In this document: positions 17,318 through 26,438 of the stretch, in pieces | Layout of the letters: every line of letters begins with the position of its first letter | Position numbering within the stretch: position 1 is the first letter of the stretch | Source of the DNA: Bacteroidales bacterium | Lineage (GTDB): Bacteria > Bacteroidota > Bacteroidia > Bacteroidales > WCHB1-69 | DNA length: 57,604 bases | NCBI GenBank assembly: GCA_017527945.1 | Contig: JAFXPL010000129.1 | Coordinates: forward strand, 1-57,604 | Direction of reading: 5' to 3' | Program-made: the position numbers and the translations under genes | The notes under the pieces: model-generated | What the model was told of the DNA's origin: nothing | Seen by the model: only the letters and a program-made list of their open reading frames with translations | Databases searched by the model: none

Positions 17318-19297
17318 ATGAAAACAAAATTTCTTGGATTTTTGATGCTTGGATTTGCGTTTCTGTGTTTTTCTTTCGGAACGGTGAGCGCCCAAAATGA
17401 TATTGCGCAGTTGCCAGACGGATCTGTTGACGCTTTGGAGCTACAATTGGAGAATTTGTATGGGGATGGGAATGCGGAAAGCGAAGCGTATGTGGCGGAG
17501 GATGTGCTTGAACACTTGGAAGGATTGGACATGTCGGTGCGTCCGAATTTGAATGAATTAGCATACGAAGTTGCGGTAAGTGTATTGCAATTATCTGATT
17601 TTCAATATTATCAATTGCAATTGTATATTGAAAGACATGGACCTTTGTGTAGCATTTACGAGTTGGCAGCCATTGACGGGTTTTCGGAGGAGGATATGCA
17701 CGTTTTGGCTCTTTTGACAAGGGTTGAGCCTCCGCCAAAGGGGACACGTTCATTCCGTGAGTTGCTGAAGTCGAGCAGACACGTTTTTTGGACTCGGTAC
17801 GGGCAGGTGCTGGAGCGACAAGCTGGCTACGACAGTGCACGGGTGAATGGTTACGAGGGATCGCCGGCCCATCTTCAGTTCCGTTATGACGGTTCGGTTT
17901 CTTCGCATTTTGGAATCCGGATTGCGGGTGAGAAGGATGCAGGGGAGGCTTTTTTCAAAGGGGCGCAGAAGTATGGATTCGACCATTATTCTGGTTCCAT
18001 GTATTTAAAAAATGTCCGTTGGTTGAAAAATGTGGTTGTGGGCGACTACCGATTGAATTTTGGGCAAGGTTTGGTGCTCGGGTCATCCATGATGTCCGGG
18101 AAAGGTGCGGGAGTGGATGCCGTGCGCCGTTTCGGAGAAGGGGTGCGCCCCGTGGCGACCACCAACGAAAGTCGGCTGTTCCGTGGCATGGCTTTCACCA
18201 TGGGCAATGCCCGATGGTCGGGGAGCGGTTTTGCGGGCGGCATCACAGAAAGTCGCCTTGTCGCCTTCGGAGGTGCGCTGTCGTATCGCCGGGCGCGATT
18301 TGGCGCGGGAGCCCAGGTGGTTTGTTACGGGGAATATGGAGACAGTGCGCACTTGGGCGATCGTATGTTTGCGTTGGTTCATCCGAAACAGCTGAATGTT
18401 AGTGTATCTTACCAAGCCATAGTTCGAAAGTCCCTGCTGTTCGGGGAAGTGGCCTCGGATGAGAATGGAAAAATCGCATTGTTGCAGGCTGCCCTTCTTC
18501 CTGTGGTGCCGGTGTTCCGTTTGGCGGCTTTGCTGAGGTACTACAGTAAGGGGTATCAGTCTCCGATGGGGAGCGGCTTTCGAGTCTCTTCGGGCGACTG
18601 CGGCGAATGGGGAGCCTATCTCACCGGACATTTAGTGTTGTCGAAGAACCTTGAAGCGGATATGTTCTGTGACTACTATCGCCTGCGATGGTTGAGCTAT
18701 CTGGTCGATGCGCCTGTGCAGGGAATGGATGCAGGAGTGTCGCTGACTTGTCGCCTGCCGCGCCGGAGTATATTGCATGTGCGCTATCAATGGCGTACAA
18801 AACCCAAGAACGAGAATCGCGACGAGTATCTTCACCGACTGATGGAGCAGTCACGGCACCGTTTGCGGATGCAATGGATTTTTACGCCGCTGTCGTTTCT
18901 GAAAATGAAGAGTGAGGCGAACATGGTGTTCAACAGGAATTCAGTGACGAAGTGTTGGAGCAAAGGGGTGCTGTTGTATCAGGATTTGGCCTTTAACTTT
19001 GCTCGCCCGCAGCTCAGCCTCCATTTCCGAGTCGCCTATTTTGACACGGACAGTTACGACGAGCGGCTTTACGCTTACGAGAACGACGTCTATTATGCGT
19101 TCACCATTGGCTCCTACTATTACCAGGGGATGCGTGCCTATTTATTGTTGCGTTACAAGGTAAGGTGTTTCAGTGTGTGGCTTCGAATTGGAAGGACGCA
19201 CTATTTGAACAAATCGGAAATCAGCAGCGGTTTGACGCAAATCGACAAGCCGCATAAGACGGAAGTCAGGGTGCAGTGCATGGTGCGAATCAGATAA
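17318..19297 (+). CDS. Helix-hairpin-helix protein with predicted outer-membrane beta-barrel
   Basis: This 659-residue exported protein has a signal peptide (MKTKFLGFLMLGFAFLCFSFG...SAQ). A periplasmic segment at about 25-140 contains two HhH-like units (LNELAYEVAVSVLQLSDFQ and GPLCSIYELAAIDGFSEED), a motif class that binds DNA in ComEA-type proteins. From about residue 150 the sequence becomes long alternating strands ending QCMVRIR, as in a large beta-barrel. The family is annotated only as helix-hairpin-helix domain protein in Bacteroidota. The combination suggests a membrane channel or anchor that handles DNA, for example in uptake, but this is inference. It forms an operon with the small barrel gene at 16502. 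Confidence 0.85.
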   Translation: MKTKFLGFLMLGFAFLCFSFGTVSAQNDIAQLPDGSVDALELQLENLYGDGNAESEAYVAEDVLEHLEGLDMSVRPNLNELAYEVAVSVLQLSDFQYYQLQLYIERHGPLCSIYELAAIDGFSEEDMHVLALLTRVEPPPKGTRSFRELLKSSRHVFWTRYGQVLERQAGYDSARVNGYEGSPAHLQFRYDGSVSSHFGIRIAGEKDAGEAFFKGAQKYGFDHYSGSMYLKNVRWLKNVVVGDYRLNFGQGLVLGSSMMSGKGAGVDAVRRFGEGVRPVATTNESRLFRGMAFTMGNARWSGSGFAGGITESRLVAFGGALSYRRARFGAGAQVVCYGEYGDSAHLGDRMFALVHPKQLNVSVSYQAIVRKSLLFGEVASDENGKIALLQAALLPVVPVFRLAALLRYYSKGYQSPMGSGFRVSSGDCGEWGAYLTGHLVLSKNLEADMFCDYYRLRWLSYLVDAPVQGMDAGVSLTCRLPRRSILHVRYQWRTKPKNENRDEYLHRLMEQSRHRLRMQWIFTPLSFLKMKSEANMVFNRNSVTKCWSKGVLLYQDLAFNFARPQLSLHFRVAYFDTDSYDERLYAYENDVYYAFTIGSYYYQGMRAYLLLRYKVRCFSVWLRIGRTHYLNKSEISSGLTQIDKPHKTEVRVQCMVRIR

Positions 19298-19304
19298 GAG
19301 GACC

Positions 19305-19937
19305 TTACAGAATGAGGTCTCTGGCCTGTTCCTGGATGCCCAGCACTTCGGCGATTCCGAGGAGTACATTGTCGATTTTGTCTTTGACGAATTCCGTCGA
19401 TTCCACAATGTGCAGGTCCGGATGCTTTTGCCAGGCGCGGATGAGGTTGTCGTCAACGGAGACGGCTTCGGCAAGGGTCTCCTCCATGCGGGCGGAGTTG
19501 TTGCTGAGCGTGTAGCTGTTAGGTGCTCCTTTGGCGCTGGTGCAAAGATGGAACACGGCGCGGTAGCGGTTGAGGAGTGCTTCTTCCGTTTGGCCGACTT
19601 CATGCAGCAGCCGGTGCCAGTCTTCCGGTGTCATATAAGCCGACAAGTCCATCGCGCCGCGATCGTTGACGATGAGCGCCGGTTTCTCGTAAGCCTCTGC
19701 AATCTGCCGGAAGGAATCCTCCATCTGGAGCAGGAAAGTCATCATGCTCTTGTGTATCTCGAAATAGAGGTTCCGGTCATGAGTCAGGAAATTTGCGCCG
19801 GCCTTGATGAAAAGGGTGGCCGCTTCGGGCAGGGTGAACACGACGAACCCCATTTTGGTGAAAAATTCCTCGATGCGCTCGTTGGTGGTGGTTTTCCCGG
19901 CACAGGGACCGCCGGTGAGTACGATTTTGGTGATCAT
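19305..19937 (-). CDS. AAA_28-family P-loop NTPase
   Basis: This 210-residue soluble protein has a P-loop, TGGPCAGKTTT (residues 8-18), an acidic Walker B-like segment (ALIVNDRGAMDLS, about 88-100) and the overall pattern of the AAA_28 family, related to nucleoside or NadR-type kinases. Distant homologues occur in eukaryotes. The substrate is unknown. It follows the bifunctional nuclease gene by 21 bases on the same strand. It runs tail to tail with the HhH gene, with only seven bases between the stops and no visible terminator hairpin. Confidence 0.85.
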   Translation of the reverse strand: MITKIVLTGGPCAGKTTTNERIEEFFTKMGFVVFTLPEAATLFIKAGANFLTHDRNLYFEIHKSMMTFLLQMEDSFRQIAEAYEKPALIVNDRGAMDLSAYMTPEDWHRLLHEVGQTEEALLNRYRAVFHLCTSAKGAPNSYTLSNNSARMEETLAEAVSVDDNLIRAWQKHPDLHIVESTEFVKDKIDNVLLGIAEVLGIQEQARDLIL

Positions 19938-19958
19938 TGATGATTACAGTTTGTTGGT

Positions 19959-20624
19959 TTATTCGGAAATTTGTCGTTTCCCGTATTCGTTTCCCCTCTT
20001 GTTCACCTCTTCCTGGATTTTTGCCGCCAATTCGTAGTTCTCTTCCTCGATGGCATTTTGCAGCAGGTCTTTGAGTTCCGACAAAGAGAGTGTTTCCCAT
20101 TCGGTTTCGGCAGAACGGTTCGGGCGTTGTCTTGGATGGTCGGTGGAAGGGTAGGCGTGGGGAATCTCCTCCCGGTAGTCGGTCGCCTTTGTCGCCGTCA
20201 GCATTTGTTCTTCAAACAGGGATTTCTGGAAATAGACGGGTACTTTGACATGCAGGGCGATGGCCACGGCGTCGGATGGGCGGGCATCCACGTTGAAGTA
20301 GGTTCCCGTGGGCGACTGTATGACGATGGAGGCGTAGTAGATGCCTTCGGAGAAAGCGTCGATGGAGACGAATTCGATGTTGTATTCGGAAATATGGTTC
20401 GTAAGCAAGTCTGCGAAGAGGGTGTGCGTGAGCGGGCGCTGCGGCAGTCGTCCGTGGCGCTCGCCCAAAATCGCCCGCGCCTCGTTCAGCCCGATGATGA
20501 TCGGCACGTAGTGGCTCGGATTGAACCGCTCTGTCAGAATCAAGGAGAACGCCTCGCTTGCCTGCGATGAGGCCCGGACATCCATGACCTCCACTTCTAT
20601 GTATTCTATTTCGTTGATTCGCAT
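19959..20624 (-). CDS. Bifunctional nuclease (DUF151) with C-terminal UVR motif
   Basis: This 221-residue protein has a BFN/DUF151 domain at about residues 5-135 (YVPIIIGLNEARAI, VDARPSDAVAIALHVKVPV) and a C-terminal UvrB/UvrC-type helical motif at about 180-210 (LKDLLQNAIEEENYELAAKI). BFN proteins from plants and bacteria show DNase and RNase activity. The UVR motif usually mediates contact with UvrA/B or a Clp-type partner. A proline- and charge-rich linker joins the two. It is probably co-transcribed with the AAA_28 gene. A TTAACC-type repeat array separates it from purL upstream. Confidence 0.9.
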   Translation of the reverse strand: MRINEIEYIEVEVMDVRASSQASEAFSLILTERFNPSHYVPIIIGLNEARAILGERHGRLPQRPLTHTLFADLLTNHISEYNIEFVSIDAFSEGIYYASIVIQSPTGTYFNVDARPSDAVAIALHVKVPVYFQKSLFEEQMLTATKATDYREEIPHAYPSTDHPRQRPNRSAETEWETLSLSELKDLLQNAIEEENYELAAKIQEEVNKRGNEYGKRQISE

Positions 20625-20631
20625 GTTGTTC

Positions 20632-20716
20632 GGTTAGACGGTTAGTTGGTTAGTTGGTTAGTTAGTCGGGTTAACCCATTAACCTATTAATCTATTAACC
20701 CGTTAATCCATTAACC
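20632..20716. repeat. Tandem array GGTTAGTT/TTAACCYA over the purL stop codon
   Basis: Seven- to eight-base units read GGTTAGTT then TTAACCCA/TTAACCTA. On the minus strand the array begins GGTTAATGG, and the TAA stop of purL is part of the first unit. Confidence 0.9.
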
Positions 20717-23700
20717 TTTAAAATACGCTACTGCATTGGCAAAGATGTCCTGCTCTTTGTTGCCGTCCACGTTTTTGTAGAGGTAGCGGCCCTTTCGCTC
20801 GCTGTGTCCCATCTTGCCAAGGATGAGACCGTTGTCAGAGACGATGCCTTCGATGGCGTAGAAGGATCCGTTGGGGTTGTCTTCGGGAGTCATGCTCACA
20901 TTTCCGTTCTCGTCACAGTATTGGAAAGCGACCTGTCCGTTCTCGAAGAGCTGTTTGGCTAACGGTTCCGACACCACAAACTTGCCTTCGCCATGACTGA
21001 CGGCAATCTCGTGGACATCGCCTTCGCGGAAAGAACTGAGCCACGGGGAGCTGGTTTTGCCCACGCGGGTGCGCACGAGGCGCGAGATGTGGCGGTTGAT
21101 GTTGTTGCGGTAGAGCGTCGGGGATTCGGGCGTAACTTCACCCAGCTTGCCGAACGGGAGTAGTCCTGACTTGACCAATGCCTGGAAACCGTTGCAGATG
21201 CCGAGTACCAGGCACTTGCGGGCTAACAAATCCTCCACGGCGGCTTTCACCTTCGGGTGATTGAGCACGTTGGCGATGAATTTGCCGCTGCCGTCGGGCT
21301 CGTCGCCCAAGCTGAAGCCGCCGGAGAGGGCGAGAATCTGCGACTCGCGAATGGCCGCCGCTAACTCGTCGATGGAATGCTCAATGGCCGCTTCGTCTAA
21401 GTTCTTGAATACCAGGATGCGGGTTTCCGCCCCGGCATCTTCAAAGGCCCTGGCTGTGTCGTAGTCGCAGTTGGTGCCGGGGAAGACGGGCAGAATCACT
21501 TTGGGCTTCGACACCTTGTCAACAGGGCTCGTGCAGGCGTGCCCGGGCTTGCTTTCAAACTCCGAACCTGTCGAGGAGGTCTCATTGGGTGCCGTTTGCG
21601 GGTAAAGTTTGCCGTAATAGCCGCTCCATGCCGCTAATAAAGCCGCTTTGTCAAGTTTTTCGCCGTTGATGACGAACTCATCCGACACACGTCCGATCAA
21701 CGTGCAGTACGGCGGTCTGTCCAAACGTTCCGTGGCTTCGATGACAAAGCTGCCATAGCCGTATGCGAACAAATCTTCATCCGTCTGGACATCAAAGCCC
21801 AGGTCGTTGCCGAAACTCATCTTGGCCAACGCTTCCGCGATGCCGCCGAACTGTAGCGCAAAAGCGGAAACAATCGTCTTGTCCATGATGTTGTTACGCA
21901 CATAGAACAAGGTTCTCTCGGTTTCGTCAATATCAGGCATTCCATCCTGGAATTGATTTTTAACCAAATAGATATAGTTTCCTTTTTGCTTGAATTCGGG
22001 CGAGATGATGTGGAAGGCATCCTCAGTGGTGATGGCGAAGGAGACGATGGTGGGCGGCACGTGCATGTCTTTGAAGGTGCCGCTCATGGAGTCCTTGCCT
22101 CCCAGCGAGGCGAGTCCGAAGGCTTTTTGCATCCAGAAGGCGCCGAGCAGTGCGGAAAGCGGTTTACCCCAGCGCGTCTCATCCTTGCCTAATTTCTCGA
22201 AGTATTCTTGGAAGGTGAAGCGAATCTTGTGGTGGTTGCCGCCAGCCGCCACGACTTTCGACATGGCTTCCAGCACAGCCAGCACGCCGGCATGGAAGGG
22301 TGACTGCGTGGCGATGAACGGGTTGTAGCCGAACGCCATGATGGAGGTGGTGTCGGTGTGGCCGTGCAGCACCGGCAGCTTCTGTGCACTAACTTGTGTC
22401 TCCGTCAGCTGGTTCTTGCCGCCGAACGGCATCAGCACCGTGGAGGCGCCGATGGTGGCATCAAACATCTCGATAAGTCCCTTCTGGGAGGCCACGTTCG
22501 GGTTGGTGAGACAGCTGATCCATTTTTCCTGCATGGTGTCGCCATGGATGTCGATGGATTTGATGAGTTCACCTTGTACTGGGGCAATCCGCGCCTTTAC
22601 CTGCTGGCGCACGCCGTTGGTGTTGATGAAGTCGCGGCTGAGATCGACGATGGTCTTGCCGCGCCAGGTCATGGTGAGGCGGTTGTTGTCGGTCACTTTG
22701 GCGATGATGTTGGCTTCGAGGTTTTCTTCGCGGCAGTATTGGAAGAAGGTCTCCACGTCCTCGGGGGCCACCACTACGCTCATGCGTTCCTGTGACTCGC
22801 TGATGGCGATTTCGGTGCCGTTCAGGCCGTTGTATTTCGTGCGCACGGTGTCAAGGTCGATGACGAGACCGTCGGCCAGTTCGCCGATGGCCACGCTGAC
22901 GCCGCCTGCACCGAAGTCGTTGGACTTCTTGATGAGCTTCGTCACTTCGGGACGGCGGAACAGGTGCTGGATTTTGCGTTCTTCGGGGGCGTTGCCTTTC
23001 TGCACTTCGGCGGAACAGGTGTCGAGCGACTTCTCGTTGTGCTCTTTCGACGAGCCGGTGGCACCGCCGATGCCGTCTCTGCCGGTGCGACCGCCGAACA
23101 TGATGATGATGTCGCCGGGCTGCGGGCGTTCGCGGCGCACTTGGCACTCGGGAACGGCACCCACTACAGCCCCGATTTCTAAGCGTTTCGCTTGATAGTC
23201 AGGGTGATAAATCTCGCGGACGTGCGTTGTGGCCAATCCGATTTGGTTACCGTAGGAGGAGTAGCCGGCGGCGGCGGTCTTGGAAATCACCGATTGGGGA
23301 AGTTTGCCGGGCAGCGTGGCGGAGATGGGGGCGTTGATGTCGCCCGCGCCCGTCACGCGCAGGGCCTGATAGACGTAGCTACGGCCGCTCAGGGGGTCGC
23401 GGATGGCGCCGCCCACGCAGGTGGCCGCTCCGCCGAACGGCTCAATCTCTGTCGGATGGTTGTGCGTCTCGTTCTTGTACATCAGCAGCCAGTCCTCCTC
23501 GTGGTTGTCCACATCCACCTTCACGCGGATGCTGCAGGCGTTGTTCTCCTCGGAGATCTCCTTGTCTCTAAGATGCCCCCGTTTGTATTCGTATTTTCCG
23601 TTGATGGAAGCCAAATCCATCAGCGTGACAGGCCGTTGCGTGTCTTTTCCGTATAGTTCATCGCGCACGGCGAGATATTCACGCAACGCATTCTCGATTT

Positions 23701-24430
23701 GTTCCTTATAAATATTGTCACCTTCCGTCTGAATGTCCGTGATGGCCGTTTCGAAGGTGGTGTGGCGGCAATGGTCGCTCCAATAGGTGTCCAACAGTTT
23801 GATTTCCGTGTCAGACGGGTCGCGCTTTTCGTCGTTGGCGAAATATTGCTGGATGAATTTCAGATCCTCCAACGACATGGCCAGTCCCATCTTGCCGTGG
23901 AAATCGCGCAACTGCTCCTCAGTCCACTCGCGGAAACCGTTGTAAATCGGAACTTCTTGGATTTCAGGGTTCTCTGTCAGTTCGAGTTTGGACATGTCCT
24001 TCTCACGGGCCTCTACCTCGTTGATGCAGTATTTCTTCACCTTCAGCCATTGGTCGTCGGTAAGGTCGCCCTCGATGACATAGAGGTTGGCACTTTTGAT
24101 GACGGCCTCCGTCTTGGGGTCGAGGAGTTTGAGGCACTGCAGGGCGCTGTCGGCGCGCTGGTCGAACTGTCCGGGCAGGAACTCCACGGCGAAATACTTC
24201 AGCCCGTCAAGTGGAAATTCGTGACATACATTGTCGGTCACGGGTTCGGAGAAAACTACGGCTTCGGCCTTCTGGAGCAGTTCCTCGCCGATGTTGAATA
24301 TGTCATAGACCTTCAAGTGCCGGAGATTCCGGATGCTGAGGTTAAAGTTCTGATTCAGTGTGTTTTTCAAACTCTCGGCTTCTACTTGGAAGCCAGTTTT
24401 CTTTTCTACAAAAATACGGGCGTCACGCAT
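20711..24430 (-). CDS. purL: Phosphoribosylformylglycinamidine synthase
   Basis: The single-chain (large) PurL of 1239 residues converts formylglycinamide ribonucleotide to the amidine in purine synthesis, using glutamine and ATP. The N-terminal PurS-like and linker regions lead into the synthetase halves (DTYWSDHCRHTTF near residue 215, ETHNHPTEIEPFGGAAT near 325). The C-terminal glutaminase has nucleophile C1079 in GICNGFQALVKSG. Between synthetase and glutaminase (about 943-970) lies a poorly conserved-looking linker encoded by an imperfect palindrome. A -7 box lies at 24456-24463. The stop codon lies in a TTAACC-type repeat array. Confidence 0.97.
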   Translation of the reverse strand: MRDARIFVEKKTGFQVEAESLKNTLNQNFNLSIRNLRHLKVYDIFNIGEELLQKAEAVVFSEPVTDNVCHEFPLDGLKYFAVEFLPGQFDQRADSALQCLKLLDPKTEAVIKSANLYVIEGDLTDDQWLKVKKYCINEVEAREKDMSKLELTENPEIQEVPIYNGFREWTEEQLRDFHGKMGLAMSLEDLKFIQQYFANDEKRDPSDTEIKLLDTYWSDHCRHTTFETAITDIQTEGDNIYKEQIENALREYLAVRDELYGKDTQRPVTLMDLASINGKYEYKRGHLRDKEISEENNACSIRVKVDVDNHEEDWLLMYKNETHNHPTEIEPFGGAATCVGGAIRDPLSGRSYVYQALRVTGAGDINAPISATLPGKLPQSVISKTAAAGYSSYGNQIGLATTHVREIYHPDYQAKRLEIGAVVGAVPECQVRRERPQPGDIIIMFGGRTGRDGIGGATGSSKEHNEKSLDTCSAEVQKGNAPEERKIQHLFRRPEVTKLIKKSNDFGAGGVSVAIGELADGLVIDLDTVRTKYNGLNGTEIAISESQERMSVVVAPEDVETFFQYCREENLEANIIAKVTDNNRLTMTWRGKTIVDLSRDFINTNGVRQQVKARIAPVQGELIKSIDIHGDTMQEKWISCLTNPNVASQKGLIEMFDATIGASTVLMPFGGKNQLTETQVSAQKLPVLHGHTDTTSIMAFGYNPFIATQSPFHAGVLAVLEAMSKVVAAGGNHHKIRFTFQEYFEKLGKDETRWGKPLSALLGAFWMQKAFGLASLGGKDSMSGTFKDMHVPPTIVSFAITTEDAFHIISPEFKQKGNYIYLVKNQFQDGMPDIDETERTLFYVRNNIMDKTIVSAFALQFGGIAEALAKMSFGNDLGFDVQTDEDLFAYGYGSFVIEATERLDRPPYCTLIGRVSDEFVINGEKLDKAALLAAWSGYYGKLYPQTAPNETSSTGSEFESKPGHACTSPVDKVSKPKVILPVFPGTNCDYDTARAFEDAGAETRILVFKNLDEAAIEHSIDELAAAIRESQILALSGGFSLGDEPDGSGKFIANVLNHPKVKAAVEDLLARKCLVLGICNGFQALVKSGLLPFGKLGEVTPESPTLYRNNINRHISRLVRTRVGKTSSPWLSSFREGDVHEIAVSHGEGKFVVSEPLAKQLFENGQVAFQYCDENGNVSMTPEDNPNGSFYAIEGIVSDNGLILGKMGHSERKGRYLYKNVDGNKEQDIFANAVAYFKG

Positions 24431-24455
24431 AATCTGACATTTCTAAAATACGGTG

Positions 24456-24463
24456 CAAAGATA
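24456..24463 (-). promoter_or_regulatory. -7 promoter box for purL with upstream TTG
   Basis: TATCTTTG on the minus strand is 26 bases before the ATG. A TTG at 24484-24486 lies 20 bases further upstream, close to the expected -33 spacing. Confidence 0.75.
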
Positions 24464-24502
24464 CACTTTTTAGCGGTTAACGACAACGGTGTGTGTCAGA
24501 TT

Positions 24503-24547
24503 TGACTTGGACTTGGACTTAGACTTAAACTTAAACTTAGACTTAGG
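24503..24547. repeat. Hexamer array GACTTR over the U32 stop codon
   Basis: Units read GACTTG, GACTTA, AACTTA. On the minus strand the TAA stop of the U32 gene is formed by the first repeat unit (GCCTAAGTC). Confidence 0.9.
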
Positions 24548-26438
24548 CCGGTGTTATCTTCATTTCGCAGTGGGTGCAGTCGAATTCCAGTCTAAAGCGG
24601 TGCTTGCCGGCGACGAGGAACAGCGGGTCTTCTGGCGCTTTCAGACTTTTGGCGCGTTGGTGGCACCAGCCTAACTCGTTCCGCAGACAGTACTTGCAGG
24701 TCATCACTGCCTTGTCGGCATAGTCTTCGGTCTTGTCCAAACCGTACTCGATGTCCGTCGCCCCGAAGTCCTCATATACGGCGCGGTGTGCTTCGTTGGT
24801 GATATTCCGCAGATAGTCAGCCCGTCGGAACAGTGGGGTAGGGGAGTAATCCCGATGCGCGTCTTCAGGGTGGAAATGTTGGATGCGGGCAGTGGTGAGC
24901 TGATCTACCGCTTTGGCTTTCAGTTCGTTGATGAATCCTGCCCGCAAGAACGCCGTGCATTTCGGAATCGTGATGCTGCGAGCCTCGAACGGAGTACCGC
25001 CCAGCTTCCCCAGCGCAGTGCGCAGGGTTTCCGCCATCTTCTCCGGTTGCTGCGCCGGCTCCATGGCGACGGTCGCTTCCACTGCGACGCTGCATCCGTC
25101 CTCGTCGGTGAGGGTCAGGCGTAAACCGTCCACAAGTTCCTCGAACCTTAAATCTACGGCTATTTTTCGCTCGGCGGTTTTTCCGGCCAAAATTCTCTCG
25201 AAATTCTTGTCGATGTTGCGGTAAAGTTTCACTTCCGTGAATTTGGACAGCGGTTTTTGCGGAAATATGCGGTCCCCTTCCACCTTGTTGACCAAAAAGC
25301 CCTCCAATTCGCCGTCTTTGTTGAGGAAGCACAATCCGTCGCCGTTGGATATCGGCTGTTGGCTGCTGGCTGTTGGCCTTTGGCTGCTCTGGAATTGCGC
25401 TGTCTCTTGCGCGGGTTTGACACGTCTTGCCTTTTCAGGATTGCTTAAGGAATAGAAATATTGTCCGTTGGTTTGTGTCAGGGTGCCGATGGGTTCCCCG
25501 ATGGCTTTGGGAGTGTCGAAGGAAGCCATGGGCTCGCGACGGCCGTCGATGAAGTAGGGGGTGTATTCGCGGTTGAAGGTCTTGTGGAGGTCGGGGGTGA
25601 AGAAGAAGCGGGTGGTGCCGCTGCTTGCCCGCCGGCGTTCGGTTCCGCTTTCCAGGATTCTGTCGATGCGCTGCCGGTAAAAGGCGGCGACGTTTTTGAC
25701 GTAGCTCTCGCTTTTCAGTCGCCCTTCCACCTTGAAGGAGACGATGCCGGCGTTCATCATTGCTTCGAGATAGTCGGCGCGGCTCATGTCTTTCAGCGAC
25801 AGCAAATGTTTGTTGCGTACCAGTGTTCTTCCGCCTGCATCCTGCAGGTCGAAGCGGGTGCGGCAGATTTGGGCGCAGGCTCCGCGGTTGCCGCTGCGGC
25901 CCGTCATCATCCGGCTGATGTAGCACTGGCCGCTGTAGCATACGCACAACGCTCCGTGTACAAAGGCTTCGAGTTCGATATGGGTCTGGTTATGAATGTT
26001 TTGGATGGTCTCAAGGTCGGTTTCACGGGCTAATACCGCGCGGGTGAAGCCGAGCTTTTCGAGGAATTGGATGCGCTCCAAAGAGTGGTTGTGGCATTGT
26101 GTGCTGGCGTGCAGGGTGACCGGCGGAATGTCGAGCTTCAGCAACCCTAAGTCTTGGATTAGCACGGCATCAACGCCGATGTTGTAAAGATCCCAAAGCA
26201 GTTTGCGCGCATCTTCCAACTCGTTGTCATACAACAGTGTGTTCACGGTGACGTGCACTTTCGCACCATAGAGGTGGGCGTATCGCACCAGCTCTTCGAT
26301 GTCGTGCAGGGAGTTGCCGGCAGCCTGTCGCGCCCCGAACGCGGGTGCACCGGTATAGACGGCGTCGGCCCCGTGGTTGACGCCGGTTTTGCCGCTGGCC
26401 AGGTCTTTGGCAGGCAGAAGCAGCTCGATGTTATTCAT
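24543..26438 (-). CDS. U32-family peptidase-like protein
   Basis: This 631-residue protein carries the U32 signature EAFVHGALCVCYSGQCYIS at about residues 160-178 and the following GNRGACAQICR. Characterised U32 relatives hydroxylate tRNA or 23S rRNA or act as collagenases. The C-terminus has further cysteines (KYCLRN, CTHCEM), as in RNA-modifying members. At about 350-362 a stretch rich in Ser and Gln (SSQRPTASSQQPIS) is encoded in frame by the genome's TTGGCTG heptamer repeat, between a normal end of one domain and NGDGLCFLN. The ATG at 26438 overlaps the upstream stop by eight bases; a TTG two codons earlier is less likely. RNA modification is the likelier role, but this is inference. Confidence 0.9.
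   Translation of the reverse strand: MNNIELLLPAKDLASGKTGVNHGADAVYTGAPAFGARQAAGNSLHDIEELVRYAHLYGAKVHVTVNTLLYDNELEDARKLLWDLYNIGVDAVLIQDLGLLKLDIPPVTLHASTQCHNHSLERIQFLEKLGFTRAVLARETDLETIQNIHNQTHIELEAFVHGALCVCYSGQCYISRMMTGRSGNRGACAQICRTRFDLQDAGGRTLVRNKHLLSLKDMSRADYLEAMMNAGIVSFKVEGRLKSESYVKNVAAFYRQRIDRILESGTERRRASSGTTRFFFTPDLHKTFNREYTPYFIDGRREPMASFDTPKAIGEPIGTLTQTNGQYFYSLSNPEKARRVKPAQETAQFQSSQRPTASSQQPISNGDGLCFLNKDGELEGFLVNKVEGDRIFPQKPLSKFTEVKLYRNIDKNFERILAGKTAERKIAVDLRFEELVDGLRLTLTDEDGCSVAVEATVAMEPAQQPEKMAETLRTALGKLGGTPFEARSITIPKCTAFLRAGFINELKAKAVDQLTTARIQHFHPEDAHRDYSPTPLFRRADYLRNITNEAHRAVYEDFGATDIEYGLDKTEDYADKAVMTCKYCLRNELGWCHQRAKSLKAPEDPLFLVAGKHRFRLEFDCTHCEMKITPA
25354..25392. repeat. Heptamer array inside the U32 coding sequence
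   Basis: Five 7-nt units (GGCTGTT, GGCTGCT, GGCTGTT, GGCCTTT, GGCTGCT) match the intergenic TTRGCTR family. They are read in frame as a Ser/Gln/Thr-rich linker. Confidence 0.9.
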
